From: Halalkalicoccus paucihalophilus
GTDB taxonomy: Archaea; Halobacteriota; Halobacteria; Halobacteriales; Halalkalicoccaceae
Length of the DNA stretch: 64,000 nucleotides
Assembly (NCBI RefSeq): GCF_001593955.1
Contig: NZ_LTAZ01000001.1
Span: 124,001-188,000 of the forward strand
Direction of reading: 5' to 3'
This document shows, piece by piece, positions 46,342 through 54,553 of this stretch. The notes beneath the pieces were generated by a model that saw only the letters and a program-made list of their open reading frames with translations, made no database searches and had not been told where the DNA came from. The position numbers were made by a program, and so were the translations under genes. The stretch's first letter is position 1. Each line of letters opens with the position of its first letter.

Positions 46342-46779
46342 ATGAACGAGAAGCGATTCATGCGCCGAGCAATCGAACTCGCCCGCGAGGCGGCCGAACG
46401 CGGCGACAACCCCTTCGGCTCGGTGCTCGTCCACGACGGCGAGATCGTGATGGAGGACTCGAATCGAGTGCTCACCGAGGACGACGTGCGTCGCCATCCC
46501 GAACTCGAACTCGCACGTCTGGCGGTGCGCGAGTTCGACGCCGAGACGAGAGCCGAAACGACGATGTACACGAGCACCGAGCCGTGTCCGATGTGCGCCG
46601 GCGGAATGGCCTATGCGGGATTCGACCGGGTGGTCTACGCGACCTCGGGTGCAGAAATCGCCGAGTTCACCGGCCACGAACCGAGTGTTCGCGCAAGCGA
46701 GATCCTCGACGGCGTCACCGAGGTCGAGGGCCCGTTCTGTCGTGAGGAGGCCCTCGCGCTCCACGACTCGTTCTGGTAG
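46342..46779 (+). CDS. Nucleoside deaminase (CDA/TadA superfamily)
   Basis: 145 aa. The PCPMC motif (TEPCPMCAGGMAY) supplies two zinc Cys ligands. The third ligand and proton shuttle, usually HAE, here reads HPE in RRHPELELARLAV; the Glu is still present. Relatives include guanine/cytosine deaminases and TadA-like enzymes, so the substrate is unclear. ATG 46342 gives MNEKRFMRRAIELAREAAERGDNPFGS, a normal N-terminus; a GTG at 46321 is an alternative. Confidence 0.82.
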   Translation: MNEKRFMRRAIELAREAAERGDNPFGSVLVHDGEIVMEDSNRVLTEDDVRRHPELELARLAVREFDAETRAETTMYTSTEPCPMCAGGMAYAGFDRVVYATSGAEIAEFTGHEPSVRASEILDGVTEVEGPFCREEALALHDSFW

Positions 46780-46836
46780 CCGGTCGAGGGACGGTCCACA
46801 AGACAGATATAGTCCCGACAGTTTCGGTTCGTAGTA

Positions 46837-48261
46837 GTGTCCACGGCCCACGAGAGTTCGCTCACGGAGGGAGGGTTGGTCCGCCCGATGGTCCGCCTCG
46901 CGTGGCCGATGGTCGTCATCCAGCTGCTGCAGGTCGCGTACAACGTCGCCGACACGGCGTTCCTGGGCGCGGTCTCGGCCGACGCCGTCGGCGCGCTGAG
47001 CCTCGCCTTTCCGCTCATCTTCTTTTTGATCTCCGTGGGCGGGGGTTTTACCGCCGCCGGCGCGATCCTCGTCGCCCAGTATACGGGTGCAGAAAGCGGC
47101 CGGAGCGCCGACGTGATCGCGGGCCAGACTCTCGCGTTCGTCACCCTACTGGCCTGCGTTCTCGCTGTTCTCGGCCACTTCTCGACGGATTGGCTGCTCT
47201 CGCTGTTTCCGGCGGGTGCAGGGACCGAAGCGCGGATCGTCCCGCTCGCGGCCGATTATATGAGAATTTACTTCCTGGGTCTGCCCTTCCTGTTCGGGTT
47301 TTTCATCTTCGTCTCGATCATGCGCGGCTACGGCAACACCCGCACTCCCATGCGCGTGATGGTCGTCAGCGTCGCGATCAACGTCGCGCTCGACCCCCTG
47401 TTGATCTTCGGACTCGGCCCGATCCCCCGACTGGGGATCGAGGGGGCGGCCATCGCCACCATCGCCGCCCGCGCGGTCGCCACGGGGCTCGGCCTGTACA
47501 TCCTCTTCTATACGAACGCCGGTCCGGACATCCAACCTCCCGATCTCGTCCCCCGGTTCGACCACGTCCGCGACATCGTTACGCTGGGCACCCCGAGCGC
47601 GATCGAACAGTCGTCCTCCTCGCTCGCGTTCGTCGTCCTGACGGGGATGGTCGTGGCCTTCCCTCCGGAGATCATCGCCGCCTACGGGCTCGGCAACCGG
47701 CTGATCTCGCTGGTGTTCCTGCCCGCGATGGGCCTGTCCCAGGCGCTCGATACGGTCGTCGGTCAGAACCTCGGGGCCGACCGGCCCGACCGGGCCGCCC
47801 GCGCCTCGAAACTAGCGATGGGGCTGGTGTTGGTGGTGATGGCCGTCCTCACCCTCGTTGCCTACCTCTTTCCCGAACCGATCGTCGGGATCTTCCTCAC
47901 CGCCGATACACCGGGGGCGACCGAGACCATCGCCTACGGCGTCGAGTACCTGCAGATCGCGGCGTTCATGTTCGTCTTCCTCGGTGTTCTGCAGGTCCTC
48001 TTGGGTACCTTTCGGGGCGCGGGTAACACGAAGACCGCGATGGTCTTCTCGTTGATCACGCTCTGGGCCGTCCGCGTGCCCCTGACGTACTATCTGGTGT
48101 TCGTCGCCGGCTGGGCCGAGACGGGGATCTGGGTCGCGGTCGTGATGGGCGACGTGGTCGGCTGTGTCGCGGCGCTCGCGTGGTGGGCGCGGGGAACGTG
48201 GAAAGAACGCTACGTCGAGGTCGAACGCGACCCTTCCGTGGCCACGACAAGCGAGGACTGA
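46837..48261 (+). CDS. MATE family efflux transporter
   Basis: 474 aa starting at GTG, with 12 predicted membrane helices in two halves. MATE hallmarks: RLAWPMVVIQLLQVAYNVADTAFLGAVSADAVGALSLAFP near the N-terminus, and the mirrored GTPSAIEQSSSSLAFVVLTGMV in the middle. Proton- or Na+-driven export of organic cations is the family function. It ends TWKERYVEVE plus an acidic tail. It follows the deaminase gene by 57 b and is convergent with the phosphoribosyltransferase. Confidence 0.9.
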   Translation: MSTAHESSLTEGGLVRPMVRLAWPMVVIQLLQVAYNVADTAFLGAVSADAVGALSLAFPLIFFLISVGGGFTAAGAILVAQYTGAESGRSADVIAGQTLAFVTLLACVLAVLGHFSTDWLLSLFPAGAGTEARIVPLAADYMRIYFLGLPFLFGFFIFVSIMRGYGNTRTPMRVMVVSVAINVALDPLLIFGLGPIPRLGIEGAAIATIAARAVATGLGLYILFYTNAGPDIQPPDLVPRFDHVRDIVTLGTPSAIEQSSSSLAFVVLTGMVVAFPPEIIAAYGLGNRLISLVFLPAMGLSQALDTVVGQNLGADRPDRAARASKLAMGLVLVVMAVLTLVAYLFPEPIVGIFLTADTPGATETIAYGVEYLQIAAFMFVFLGVLQVLLGTFRGAGNTKTAMVFSLITLWAVRVPLTYYLVFVAGWAETGIWVAVVMGDVVGCVAALAWWARGTWKERYVEVERDPSVATTSED

Positions 48262-48263
48262 TC

Positions 48264-48962
48264 TCAGTCCTCGAGGAGCCGCCACTCGTTCGCGCCGCTG
48301 CGCTCGATGGCCTCCCGGCGTTCCATCTCGACGAGCACTTCGTTGAGCCGGTTGGGTTGGGCGATCTCCATCTCGATGCGCTCGACGTCGTGGAACTCCG
48401 AGAGGTAGTGACGGACGTCTTCGGGGTTGAACGCCTCCTCGTCGGCCTTCTCCATGACCCCCGAGATCAGGTCGATCATGTCCTCGATGAAGTTCCACGG
48501 ATAGACGACCCACGACCACTCCTCGAGACGCTCGCCGACGAAATCCGGCTCGAACTCGCTGGTCTGGAGCAGTTGAAGCGTCGCGGTGTGGACCTCGTTC
48601 GCCTCCCGATCGGTGACGTACTCCTGTGCGCGCTCGATCGAACCCCCTGTATCGGCGATGTCGTCGATGATCAGGACGTCCTTGTCCTTGACGCTCCCCT
48701 CGGGCATCGGATACCGGATCTGGGGCTCGCCGCTCTTTTGAGCCGTACCCACGTAATGTTCCATCTTCAGGCTCGTCAGGTCATCCAGCCCCAAGAAATC
48801 ACAGATGCAGCGTCCCGCGAACCAGCCGCCGCGCGCGAGCGCGACGATCACGTCGGGTTCGAATTCGGAACGTTTGACCTCAGTGCTGACGGTGCGACAG
48901 AGTCCGTAGATGTACTCCCAGTTGGTGATGGTGCAGTTGAACTCCTCGGGGAGATCGGACAT
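48264..48962 (-). CDS. Phosphoribosyltransferase domain protein
   Basis: 232 aa. A PRTase type I fold: the PRPP loop is DVLIIDDIADTGGSIERA, and an ARGGWFAGRCICDFLG segment binds pyrophosphate. A C-terminal helical region (AFNPEDVRHYLSEFHDVERIEMEIAQPNRLNEVLVEMERREAIERSG) resembles a winged helix. It matches the archaeal COG2236 type often annotated as purine or xanthine phosphoribosyltransferase. Its base is uncertain, and a regulatory role through the C-terminal helix is possible but unproven. Start ATG 48962. Confidence 0.82.
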   Translation of the reverse strand: MSDLPEEFNCTITNWEYIYGLCRTVSTEVKRSEFEPDVIVALARGGWFAGRCICDFLGLDDLTSLKMEHYVGTAQKSGEPQIRYPMPEGSVKDKDVLIIDDIADTGGSIERAQEYVTDREANEVHTATLQLLQTSEFEPDFVGERLEEWSWVVYPWNFIEDMIDLISGVMEKADEEAFNPEDVRHYLSEFHDVERIEMEIAQPNRLNEVLVEMERREAIERSGANEWRLLED

Positions 48963-49045
48963 GCTATGGTGCTATTCAGAGTGGCTCCCGGTTTAAGTCG
49001 TCTGACTTCCCGCGAGACCGCGGTGCTGTGCGGGTCGGCCGGTAG

Positions 49046-49055
49046 GATTTTACTC
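49046..49055 (+). promoter_or_regulatory. TATA-like box for the 49076 membrane protein gene
   Basis: gattttactc lies 21-30 b before ATG 49076 and is the sole A/T-rich patch in the divergent gap. It supports a leaderless start. Confidence 0.45.
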
Positions 49056-49075
49056 GGATCGAACAAACGGCCGGT

Positions 49076-50095
49076 ATGGCGCTGTACGCGATCAACGACC
49101 TGGACGACGCGTGGGCGGCGACCCGCGAGTTCCTGACGCCGCTGTCGGTCAGGCGGCTGGTCGTCCTCGCCGTCGTCGTCTTTTTCGTCGGTGGAACCGG
49201 GATGAACCCGCTGAGCAGCGGCGGGAGCGGAACCGGCACGGTCCCGGAAGCGGGACCCGGACCGGAGCCGAATTTCGATGCGGTCTGGGGGTTCATCGTG
49301 GAGAACGCGCTCGCGATCGGGCTGGTCGGCGGCGCATTGCTCCTGTTGGTCCTCGGGTTCACATTCGTCAGTGCGCTCATGGAGTTCGTCTTCGTCCAGT
49401 CGCTGCGTACCGACGAGGTCCGCTTCTGGGAGTACTCGCGGCGCTACCTCGGCGAGGGACTGCGGCTGTTCGGCTTTCGCATCGGGCTGGCACTTATCAC
49501 CCTCCTTCCCGTCCTCGCCTTCCTCGGGGTCGGACTGACGGTGATCGGGGAGGGACCGCTCACCGAGGTCGGCGGCGTTGCGCTCGTCGTCCTCGGACTG
49601 CTCGCGCTCTGTGTGTTCGTCCTCGTCTCCGTCGTCGACTCGTTTACCGCCGCGTTCGTCGTCCCGGTCATGCTCGTTCGCAGGTCGGGCGTGCTCGATT
49701 CGTGGCGGGCGTTCTGGCCCACCCTCTCCGGTCAGTGGAAGCAGTACCTCGCGTATGCGGTCGCGGCGATCGTGCTCAACGTCGCCCTCGGGATCGTTTT
49801 CGGTTTGCTCGTCGCGATCGCGGCGCTCGTCCTGCTCGTTCCGCTCGGCGTCGTCGGTGCGGGGGTCGCGCTGCTCGCCGAACAGGTCCTCCTCCCCGTC
49901 GCGCTCGTTCTCGGCGCGGTGTTCGTCCTCGGGATCGTCCTCGCTGCGCTGTTCGTGCAGGTACCGATCCAGACGTATCTCCGATACTACGCGCTGTTGA
50001 TCCTCGGGGACACGAACGAGCGACTGGACCCCGTTCCCCGGATCAGGGCGGCCGTCCGGGGGGACACAGACGGCCACGACCCCGAAGCCCTATAG
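49076..50095 (+). CDS. Integral membrane protein of a haloarchaeal family
   Basis: 339 aa with about six membrane helices. It starts MALYAINDLDDAWAATREFLTPLSVRRLVVLAVVVFFVGGTG. A Gly/Pro-rich external loop follows, and the later part (VVPVMLVRRSGVLDSWRAFWPTLSGQWKQYLAYAVAAIV, YYALLILGDTNERLDPVP) is like a DUF7544-type family (from memory). Function unknown. It lies divergent from the phosphoribosyltransferase and 22 b before phzF, so it may be co-transcribed with it. Confidence 0.68.
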   Translation: MALYAINDLDDAWAATREFLTPLSVRRLVVLAVVVFFVGGTGMNPLSSGGSGTGTVPEAGPGPEPNFDAVWGFIVENALAIGLVGGALLLLVLGFTFVSALMEFVFVQSLRTDEVRFWEYSRRYLGEGLRLFGFRIGLALITLLPVLAFLGVGLTVIGEGPLTEVGGVALVVLGLLALCVFVLVSVVDSFTAAFVVPVMLVRRSGVLDSWRAFWPTLSGQWKQYLAYAVAAIVLNVALGIVFGLLVAIAALVLLVPLGVVGAGVALLAEQVLLPVALVLGAVFVLGIVLAALFVQVPIQTYLRYYALLILGDTNERLDPVPRIRAAVRGDTDGHDPEAL

Positions 50096-50117
50096 CGTCG
50101 CCGGCCCGACGCCGGCC

Positions 50118-51020
50118 ATGGAACGACGAGTTTTCCTGATCGACGCTTTCACCGACGAGGCGCTGTCGGGCAACGCCGCCGGGGTGATGCCCGACGCTGC
50201 GGGCCTGAGCGACGACCAGCGCCAGGCGATCGCGCACGAACTCGCGGTCAGCGAGACCGCCTTTCTGACCGACTCCGAGCGCGCCGACCGACGGATCCGG
50301 TATTTCACGCCGACCACGGAGGTCGACCTCTGTGGCCACGCGACGGTCGCCAGTCACGCCCACCTGTTCGAGGAGGGGGAGATCGAGGCGGGCACCCACA
50401 CCCTCGAAACCAACGTCGGCGTCCTCGATATCGAGGTCCGCTCGGACGGGACGGTCTGGATGGGTCAGGACGAGCCGCGGGTCGAACGGGTCGACCCCGA
50501 CTACGGGACGGTCGCCGAGGCGCTCGGAATCGACCGCGCAGATCTAACCGATGTTGGTGCTGACCTCCCGGTCGCGGTATCCTCGACCGGGTTTCCGGTT
50601 CTGGTCGTCCCGGTGAACTTCCTCGAACACCTCGGAAACGCAGACCCCGACGACCGAGAGATTGCCGAGCTCTGCGAGGACGTCGGCGCGATGGGCCTGT
50701 ACGCGTTTACCTTCGACACCCTCGTCCCCGAGTCGACGCTCCACGGGCGGATGTTCGCGCCCCGCGCCGGGATCCCGGAGGACCCCGTGACCGGCACGGC
50801 AAGCGGGGCGGCGGGTGCGTACCTCCGCGAGTTCGAGGCGTTTGGGGACTCGGGAGTCCCCGAGGAGATGGTCTTCGAGCAGGGCCATTTCGTGAATCGG
50901 CCGGGCGAGGTCCGGGTCCGAGTCGGCGAGGCGATCCGCGTCGGTGGGCGGGCAGTCGAAGCGCTCTCGGGGACGCTTCGAGTACCGGAGGTCGGCGACG
51001 ACGGGATCATCGAGCCCTGA
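50118..51020 (+). CDS. PhzF family isomerase/epimerase
   Basis: 300 aa. The diaminopimelate-epimerase-like fold of two similar halves. The catalytic Glu of PhzF enzymes is in ELAVSETAFL (Glu46), and LCGHATVASHAHLF and the later GIPEDPVTGTASGAAGAYLREF carry the substrate-binding signatures. The actual reaction in haloarchaea is unknown; no phenazine genes are present. ATG 50118 lies 22 b after the preceding stop. Confidence 0.88.
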   Translation: MERRVFLIDAFTDEALSGNAAGVMPDAAGLSDDQRQAIAHELAVSETAFLTDSERADRRIRYFTPTTEVDLCGHATVASHAHLFEEGEIEAGTHTLETNVGVLDIEVRSDGTVWMGQDEPRVERVDPDYGTVAEALGIDRADLTDVGADLPVAVSSTGFPVLVVPVNFLEHLGNADPDDREIAELCEDVGAMGLYAFTFDTLVPESTLHGRMFAPRAGIPEDPVTGTASGAAGAYLREFEAFGDSGVPEEMVFEQGHFVNRPGEVRVRVGEAIRVGGRAVEALSGTLRVPEVGDDGIIEP

Positions 51021-51054
51021 GGCGAGCGTTCACTCGGGTTCGGGTAATTTTATC

Positions 51055-51068
51055 CACGAACATTCGTG
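51055..51068. promoter_or_regulatory. Perfect palindrome upstream of ppsA
   Basis: CACGAA-CA-TTCGTG, 6+2+6 with no mismatch. It lies just upstream of the TATA-like ttctttactc at 51081-51090, about 47-60 b before the ppsA ATG. Its position near the BRE/TATA would suit an activator or repressor site; the regulator is not known. Confidence 0.45.
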
Positions 51069-51080
51069 TGGGTCGCAACC

Positions 51081-51090
51081 TTCTTTACTC
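51081..51090 (+). promoter_or_regulatory. TATA-like box for ppsA
   Basis: ttctttactc lies 25-34 b before ATG 51115, fitting a leaderless or very short leader. Confidence 0.45.
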
Positions 51091-51114
51091 GCCTCGGTGT
51101 CGATCCGAACGTCA

Positions 51115-53430
51115 ATGGCAGTACGCTGGCTCGCGGAGATCGGCGCGGACGACATCGAGACCGTCGGCGGGAAAGGCGCCTCGCTCGGCGAGTTGACGGG
51201 TGCGGGCCTGCCCGTCCCGCCCGCGTTCGTCGTCACTGCGGGGACCTACCGCGAGTTCATCGAGAACGCCGGGATCGCCGAGGAGATCCACGAAGCCGTC
51301 GCCGTCGACGTCGAGGACTCGAAGGCGCTCGCGCGCGCACAGGAGCGTGCGAACGAACTCATCCTCGAGACCCCGTTTCCCGACGAGTTGCGAGAGGAGA
51401 TCCTCGCGGCCTACGCCGAGTTCGAGGACGACCCCTTCGTCGCCGTCCGGTCCTCGGCGACCGCCGAGGACCTCCCCGACGCCTCGTTTGCCGGCCAACA
51501 GGAGACGTTCCTGAACGTCACCGGCGAGGACCTCTTAGAGCGTGTCAAGAAGTGTTGGGCCTCGCTGTTCACTCAGCGGGCGATCTACTACCGCAAACAG
51601 CAGGGCTTCGACAGCGAGGAGGTCAACATCGCGGTCGTCGTCCAGCGGATGGTCGACGCCGAGAAGTCGGGCGTGATGTTCACGAGCCACCCCTCGACGG
51701 GCGATCCCCGGATCATCCTCGAGGCCGCATGGGGGCTGGGCGAGGCGGTCGTTTCGGGCTCGGTCTCGCCGGACAACTACGTCGTCGACCGCGAGAGCGG
51801 CGAGATAGAAGAAGAGACGATCGCGACGAAGAAACTGCAGTGTGTCCGCGACGAGGAGAGCGGCGAAACCGTCGAGATCGAGGTCCCCGAGGGGAAACGC
51901 GAACGGCGCGTGCTCGAAGACGAGGAGATCGCCGAGCTGATCGAACTCGGCACACGCGTCGAGAACCACTACGGTACGCCACAGGACGTCGAGTGGGCGA
52001 TCGTCGACGGGGAGGTGTTCATGCTCCAGTCGAGGCCGATCACGACGATCAACGACGACGCCGGTGAGGAGCCAGAATCGAGCCTGATGAAGGGGATCGC
52101 CGACGGAAACGGGGGGTCGATGGAGTACGAGGAACGAGAGGAGCGCGACGAAAACGACGGCGAGGAACTCGTCCACGGGCTGGGATCGAGCCCCGGACGA
52201 GCCAGCGGCGCCGCACGGATCGTCACCAAGCTTGACCAGCTCGACAAGGTCGAAGAGGGCGATATCATCGTCACCCAGATGACGACCCCCGACATGGTGC
52301 CGGCGATGAAGCGCGCCTCGGGGATCGTCACCGACGAGGGCGGGATGACCTCCCACGCCGCGATCGTTTCCAGAGAGCTCGGCGTCCCCGCGGTCGTGGG
52401 AACGAGCAACGGCACGAAGGTCATCGAGGACGGCCAGCAGATCACCATCGACGGCGAACGGGGGAGCGTCGAGGCCGGTCGGACGAGCGACGAGCCCGAA
52501 CACGAGCCCGTCGAATCCGTCAGGCCCGAAACGCCGGTCAAGCCGATGACCGCCACCGAGGTGAAGGTCAACGTCTCGATCCCCGAGGCCGCAGAACGCG
52601 CCGCGGCGACCGGCGCGGACGGCGTGGGCCTCCTGCGGATCGAGCACATGATCCTCTCGCTGGGGAAGACCCCCCAGAAGTTCGTGGCCGAAAACGGCGA
52701 GAAGGCCTACGTCGACGAGATCGTAAGCGGCATTCGAACGGTGGCCGACGAGTTCTATCCCCGGCCTGTCAGGGTCCGGACGCTGGACGCCCCGACCGAC
52801 GAGTTCCGCCAGCTCGAAGGGGGGGAAGACGAGCCCCACGAACACAACCCGATGCTGGGCTATCGGGGCATTCGCCGCAGTCTGGATCGCCCGGACGTCT
52901 TCGCGTACGAGCTTCGGGCCTTCTCGCGGCTCTACGAGATGGGCTACGACAACGTCGAGATCATGTTTCCGTTGGTGAACGACGCGAGCGACGTCCACGC
53001 CGCCCGCCGGCTGATGGAGGAGGCGGGCATCGACACCGACCGGCGCTCGTGGGGCGTGATGGTCGAGACGCCCGCGAGCGCGCTCTCGATCGAGGGCATG
53101 GCCGAGGCCGGCATCGACTTCGCCTCCTTCGGCACCAACGACCTCACCCAGTACACGCTCGCCGTTGATCGCAACAACGAGAGCGTCGCCGACCGGTTCG
53201 ACGAGCTCCATCCGGCAGTGTTAGAGCTGATCGAGAGCACCATCGAGACCTGCCGGGACCACGACGTGAAAACGAGCATCTGCGGGCAAGCCGGCTCGAA
53301 ACCGCGGATGGTCCAGCACCTCGTCAACACGGGCGTGAGTTCGATCAGCGCGAACATCGACGCCGTGCGGGACGTCCAACACGAGGCAAAACGCGTCGAG
53401 CAGAAGCTTCTGTTGGACTCGATCCGCTGA
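51115..53430 (+). CDS. ppsA: Phosphoenolpyruvate synthase
   Basis: 771 aa. Pyruvate + ATP to PEP + AMP + Pi, for gluconeogenesis. The N-terminal nucleotide-binding domain starts GADDIETVGGKGASLGEL. The mobile phosphohistidine domain has GGMTSHAAIVSRELGVPAVVGT, with His414. The C-terminal TIM barrel has the catalytic Cys in TSICGQAGSKP (Cys723). The domain order and length match archaeal PpsA. ATG 51115 is chosen, since the family starts MAVRWLxEI. A palindrome and TATA-like box lie upstream. Confidence 0.95.
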   Translation: MAVRWLAEIGADDIETVGGKGASLGELTGAGLPVPPAFVVTAGTYREFIENAGIAEEIHEAVAVDVEDSKALARAQERANELILETPFPDELREEILAAYAEFEDDPFVAVRSSATAEDLPDASFAGQQETFLNVTGEDLLERVKKCWASLFTQRAIYYRKQQGFDSEEVNIAVVVQRMVDAEKSGVMFTSHPSTGDPRIILEAAWGLGEAVVSGSVSPDNYVVDRESGEIEEETIATKKLQCVRDEESGETVEIEVPEGKRERRVLEDEEIAELIELGTRVENHYGTPQDVEWAIVDGEVFMLQSRPITTINDDAGEEPESSLMKGIADGNGGSMEYEEREERDENDGEELVHGLGSSPGRASGAARIVTKLDQLDKVEEGDIIVTQMTTPDMVPAMKRASGIVTDEGGMTSHAAIVSRELGVPAVVGTSNGTKVIEDGQQITIDGERGSVEAGRTSDEPEHEPVESVRPETPVKPMTATEVKVNVSIPEAAERAAATGADGVGLLRIEHMILSLGKTPQKFVAENGEKAYVDEIVSGIRTVADEFYPRPVRVRTLDAPTDEFRQLEGGEDEPHEHNPMLGYRGIRRSLDRPDVFAYELRAFSRLYEMGYDNVEIMFPLVNDASDVHAARRLMEEAGIDTDRRSWGVMVETPASALSIEGMAEAGIDFASFGTNDLTQYTLAVDRNNESVADRFDELHPAVLELIESTIETCRDHDVKTSICGQAGSKPRMVQHLVNTGVSSISANIDAVRDVQHEAKRVEQKLLLDSIR

Positions 53431-53476
53431 AACGCGAGAACGGAACGGATAAGCGCCTCGCTCGGTCAGGAACGGT

Positions 53477-53912
53477 ATCCAGCGGGCAGACCGCGCGCCG
53501 GGACCGCAGTCGTTCGACCGGGTGCTCTCCTCGATGTATACGGAGCCCCACCCCGCGGCCTGCCGTGCCACAGAGCGGTTCCTCGCGACCAATCCCGGCG
53601 ACCCCGCGAGCTACCCTGCCGTCGCGGATCTCGAAGCCGAAGCGATCGACTATCTCGGCGAAGTCGCCGGGCTCGACGATCCCGAAGGGTATATCGCGAG
53701 CGGCGGCACCGAGGCGAACATCCAGGCGGTGCGTGCAGCGCGGAACCTCGCCCGTGATGGGACCGGGACGGCGAGGTAAACGTCGTCGCGTCCGAGAGCG
53801 CCCACTTCAGTTTAGCTGGCGGATCTCGCGGACCGGCCGGGGAGAGCTGCGTGTGGTCTGTATGCCCCACGTCACCCGGACGGTCCTCGAACGCTTCCTC
53901 GTACGTAGAGGG
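53477..53912 (+). pseudogene. mfnA: Decayed tyrosine/aspartate decarboxylase MfnA, internally deleted
   Basis: A remnant in three frames. First: from about 53477 the frame encodes the conserved MfnA start ([18 protein letters not shown], then [22 protein letters not shown]...[19 protein letters not shown]) to a TAA at 53777. The first position is ATC where ATG is expected. Second: in frame +1 the text resumes as [12 protein letters not shown] (about 53776-53811). Third: another frame gives WRISRTGRGELRVVCMPHV, then TRTVLERFL (about 53817-53900), the family's C-terminus. Between HFS and WRI about 200 codons, including the PLP lysine, are missing. MfnA-type enzymes make tyramine or beta-alanine. 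Confidence 0.7.
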
Positions 53913-53947
53913 GTACCGGTAAACCGCTGGCGTCCGAAGGACCGGCC

Positions 53948-54334
53948 ATGTACGACATCATCGTCGGCGTGGACACGGACGTCGAGCGCGCGCGCACGCA
54001 GGCCGAAGCGATCGCAGCGCTGCCGGGGAGCGAAGAGATCAACGCGATCCTCGTTCACGTCTTCGGGGACGAGGGCGGCGACATGGAGTCGGTCGATGCA
54101 GTGGAGGAGGCCCGGTCGCTCCTCGAGGAGGCGAACGTCGAGGTCACGACCGAAGGGGTCGGCGGCGACACCGCCATGGCGCTTCTGGACACCGCGGCGC
54201 GCTACGAGGCCGACTGTCTCTGTGTCGCGGGTCGGAAACGAAGTCCGACGGGGAAGGCGCTGTTCGGAAGCGTCACACAGGACGTGATCATGGGGACCGA
54301 CCGCCCCACGCTGGTCTGTAGCACCGAGGAGTGA
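53948..54334 (+). CDS. Universal stress protein (single domain)
   Basis: 128 aa USP domain. It starts MYDIIVGVDTDVERARTQAEAIAALPG, has an acidic central loop, and ends with the G-x2-G-like loop VAGRKRSPTGKALFGSVTQDVIMGTDRPTLVC. Because the motif reads GRKRSPTGKALFGS, nucleotide binding is plausible. It stands alone after the decayed mfnA. The tandem USP at 36732 is a paralogue. Confidence 0.88.
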   Translation: MYDIIVGVDTDVERARTQAEAIAALPGSEEINAILVHVFGDEGGDMESVDAVEEARSLLEEANVEVTTEGVGGDTAMALLDTAARYEADCLCVAGRKRSPTGKALFGSVTQDVIMGTDRPTLVCSTEE

Positions 54335-54553
54335 GCGATCGGTATCACCCTCGATCCAGTCGAGAAGGTGTGAACGTTCACTGACGATCGCCGTCGGTGT
54401 ACATGCGAACCACCGATAGCGCCCGGTGGACGACTCGATTTCGTCCGTTATACGGCTTCTCGCGGGGTCGAAACCCGGCGATCTGTGGAGCGGGCGAACC
54501 CATCAACGGCCGAAACCGGCGGGTTTAGGACCCGCGATGAGTCAGAGAGAACC
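54335..54553. other. 219-b gap upstream of metG
   Basis: It holds a perfect 12-b palindrome (gtgaacgttcac, 54370-54381) and a TATA-like gggtttagga (54521-54530) about 28 b before the metG ATG. A T-arm-like ggtcgaaaccc near 54466 does not fit a full tRNA. No coding frame is supported. Confidence 0.5.

Noticed and set aside
51021..51114. Sugar-regulator site of the TACT-N7/8-GAGTA type upstream of ppsA
   Set aside because: I looked for this known halophile TrmB-like pattern before ppsA and pyk and found only partial matches, so I did not call it.
54460..54480. A T-arm-like ggtcgaaaccc near 54466 in the gap before metG
   Set aside because: There is no matching acceptor stem, D-arm or anticodon arm at the right distances, and the loop lacks the TTC core. 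It is not a tRNA.
54485..54553. In-frame upstream start for metG near 54485
   Set aside because: It would add residues with no family match, and the TATA-like patch and conserved N-terminus favour ATG 54554.
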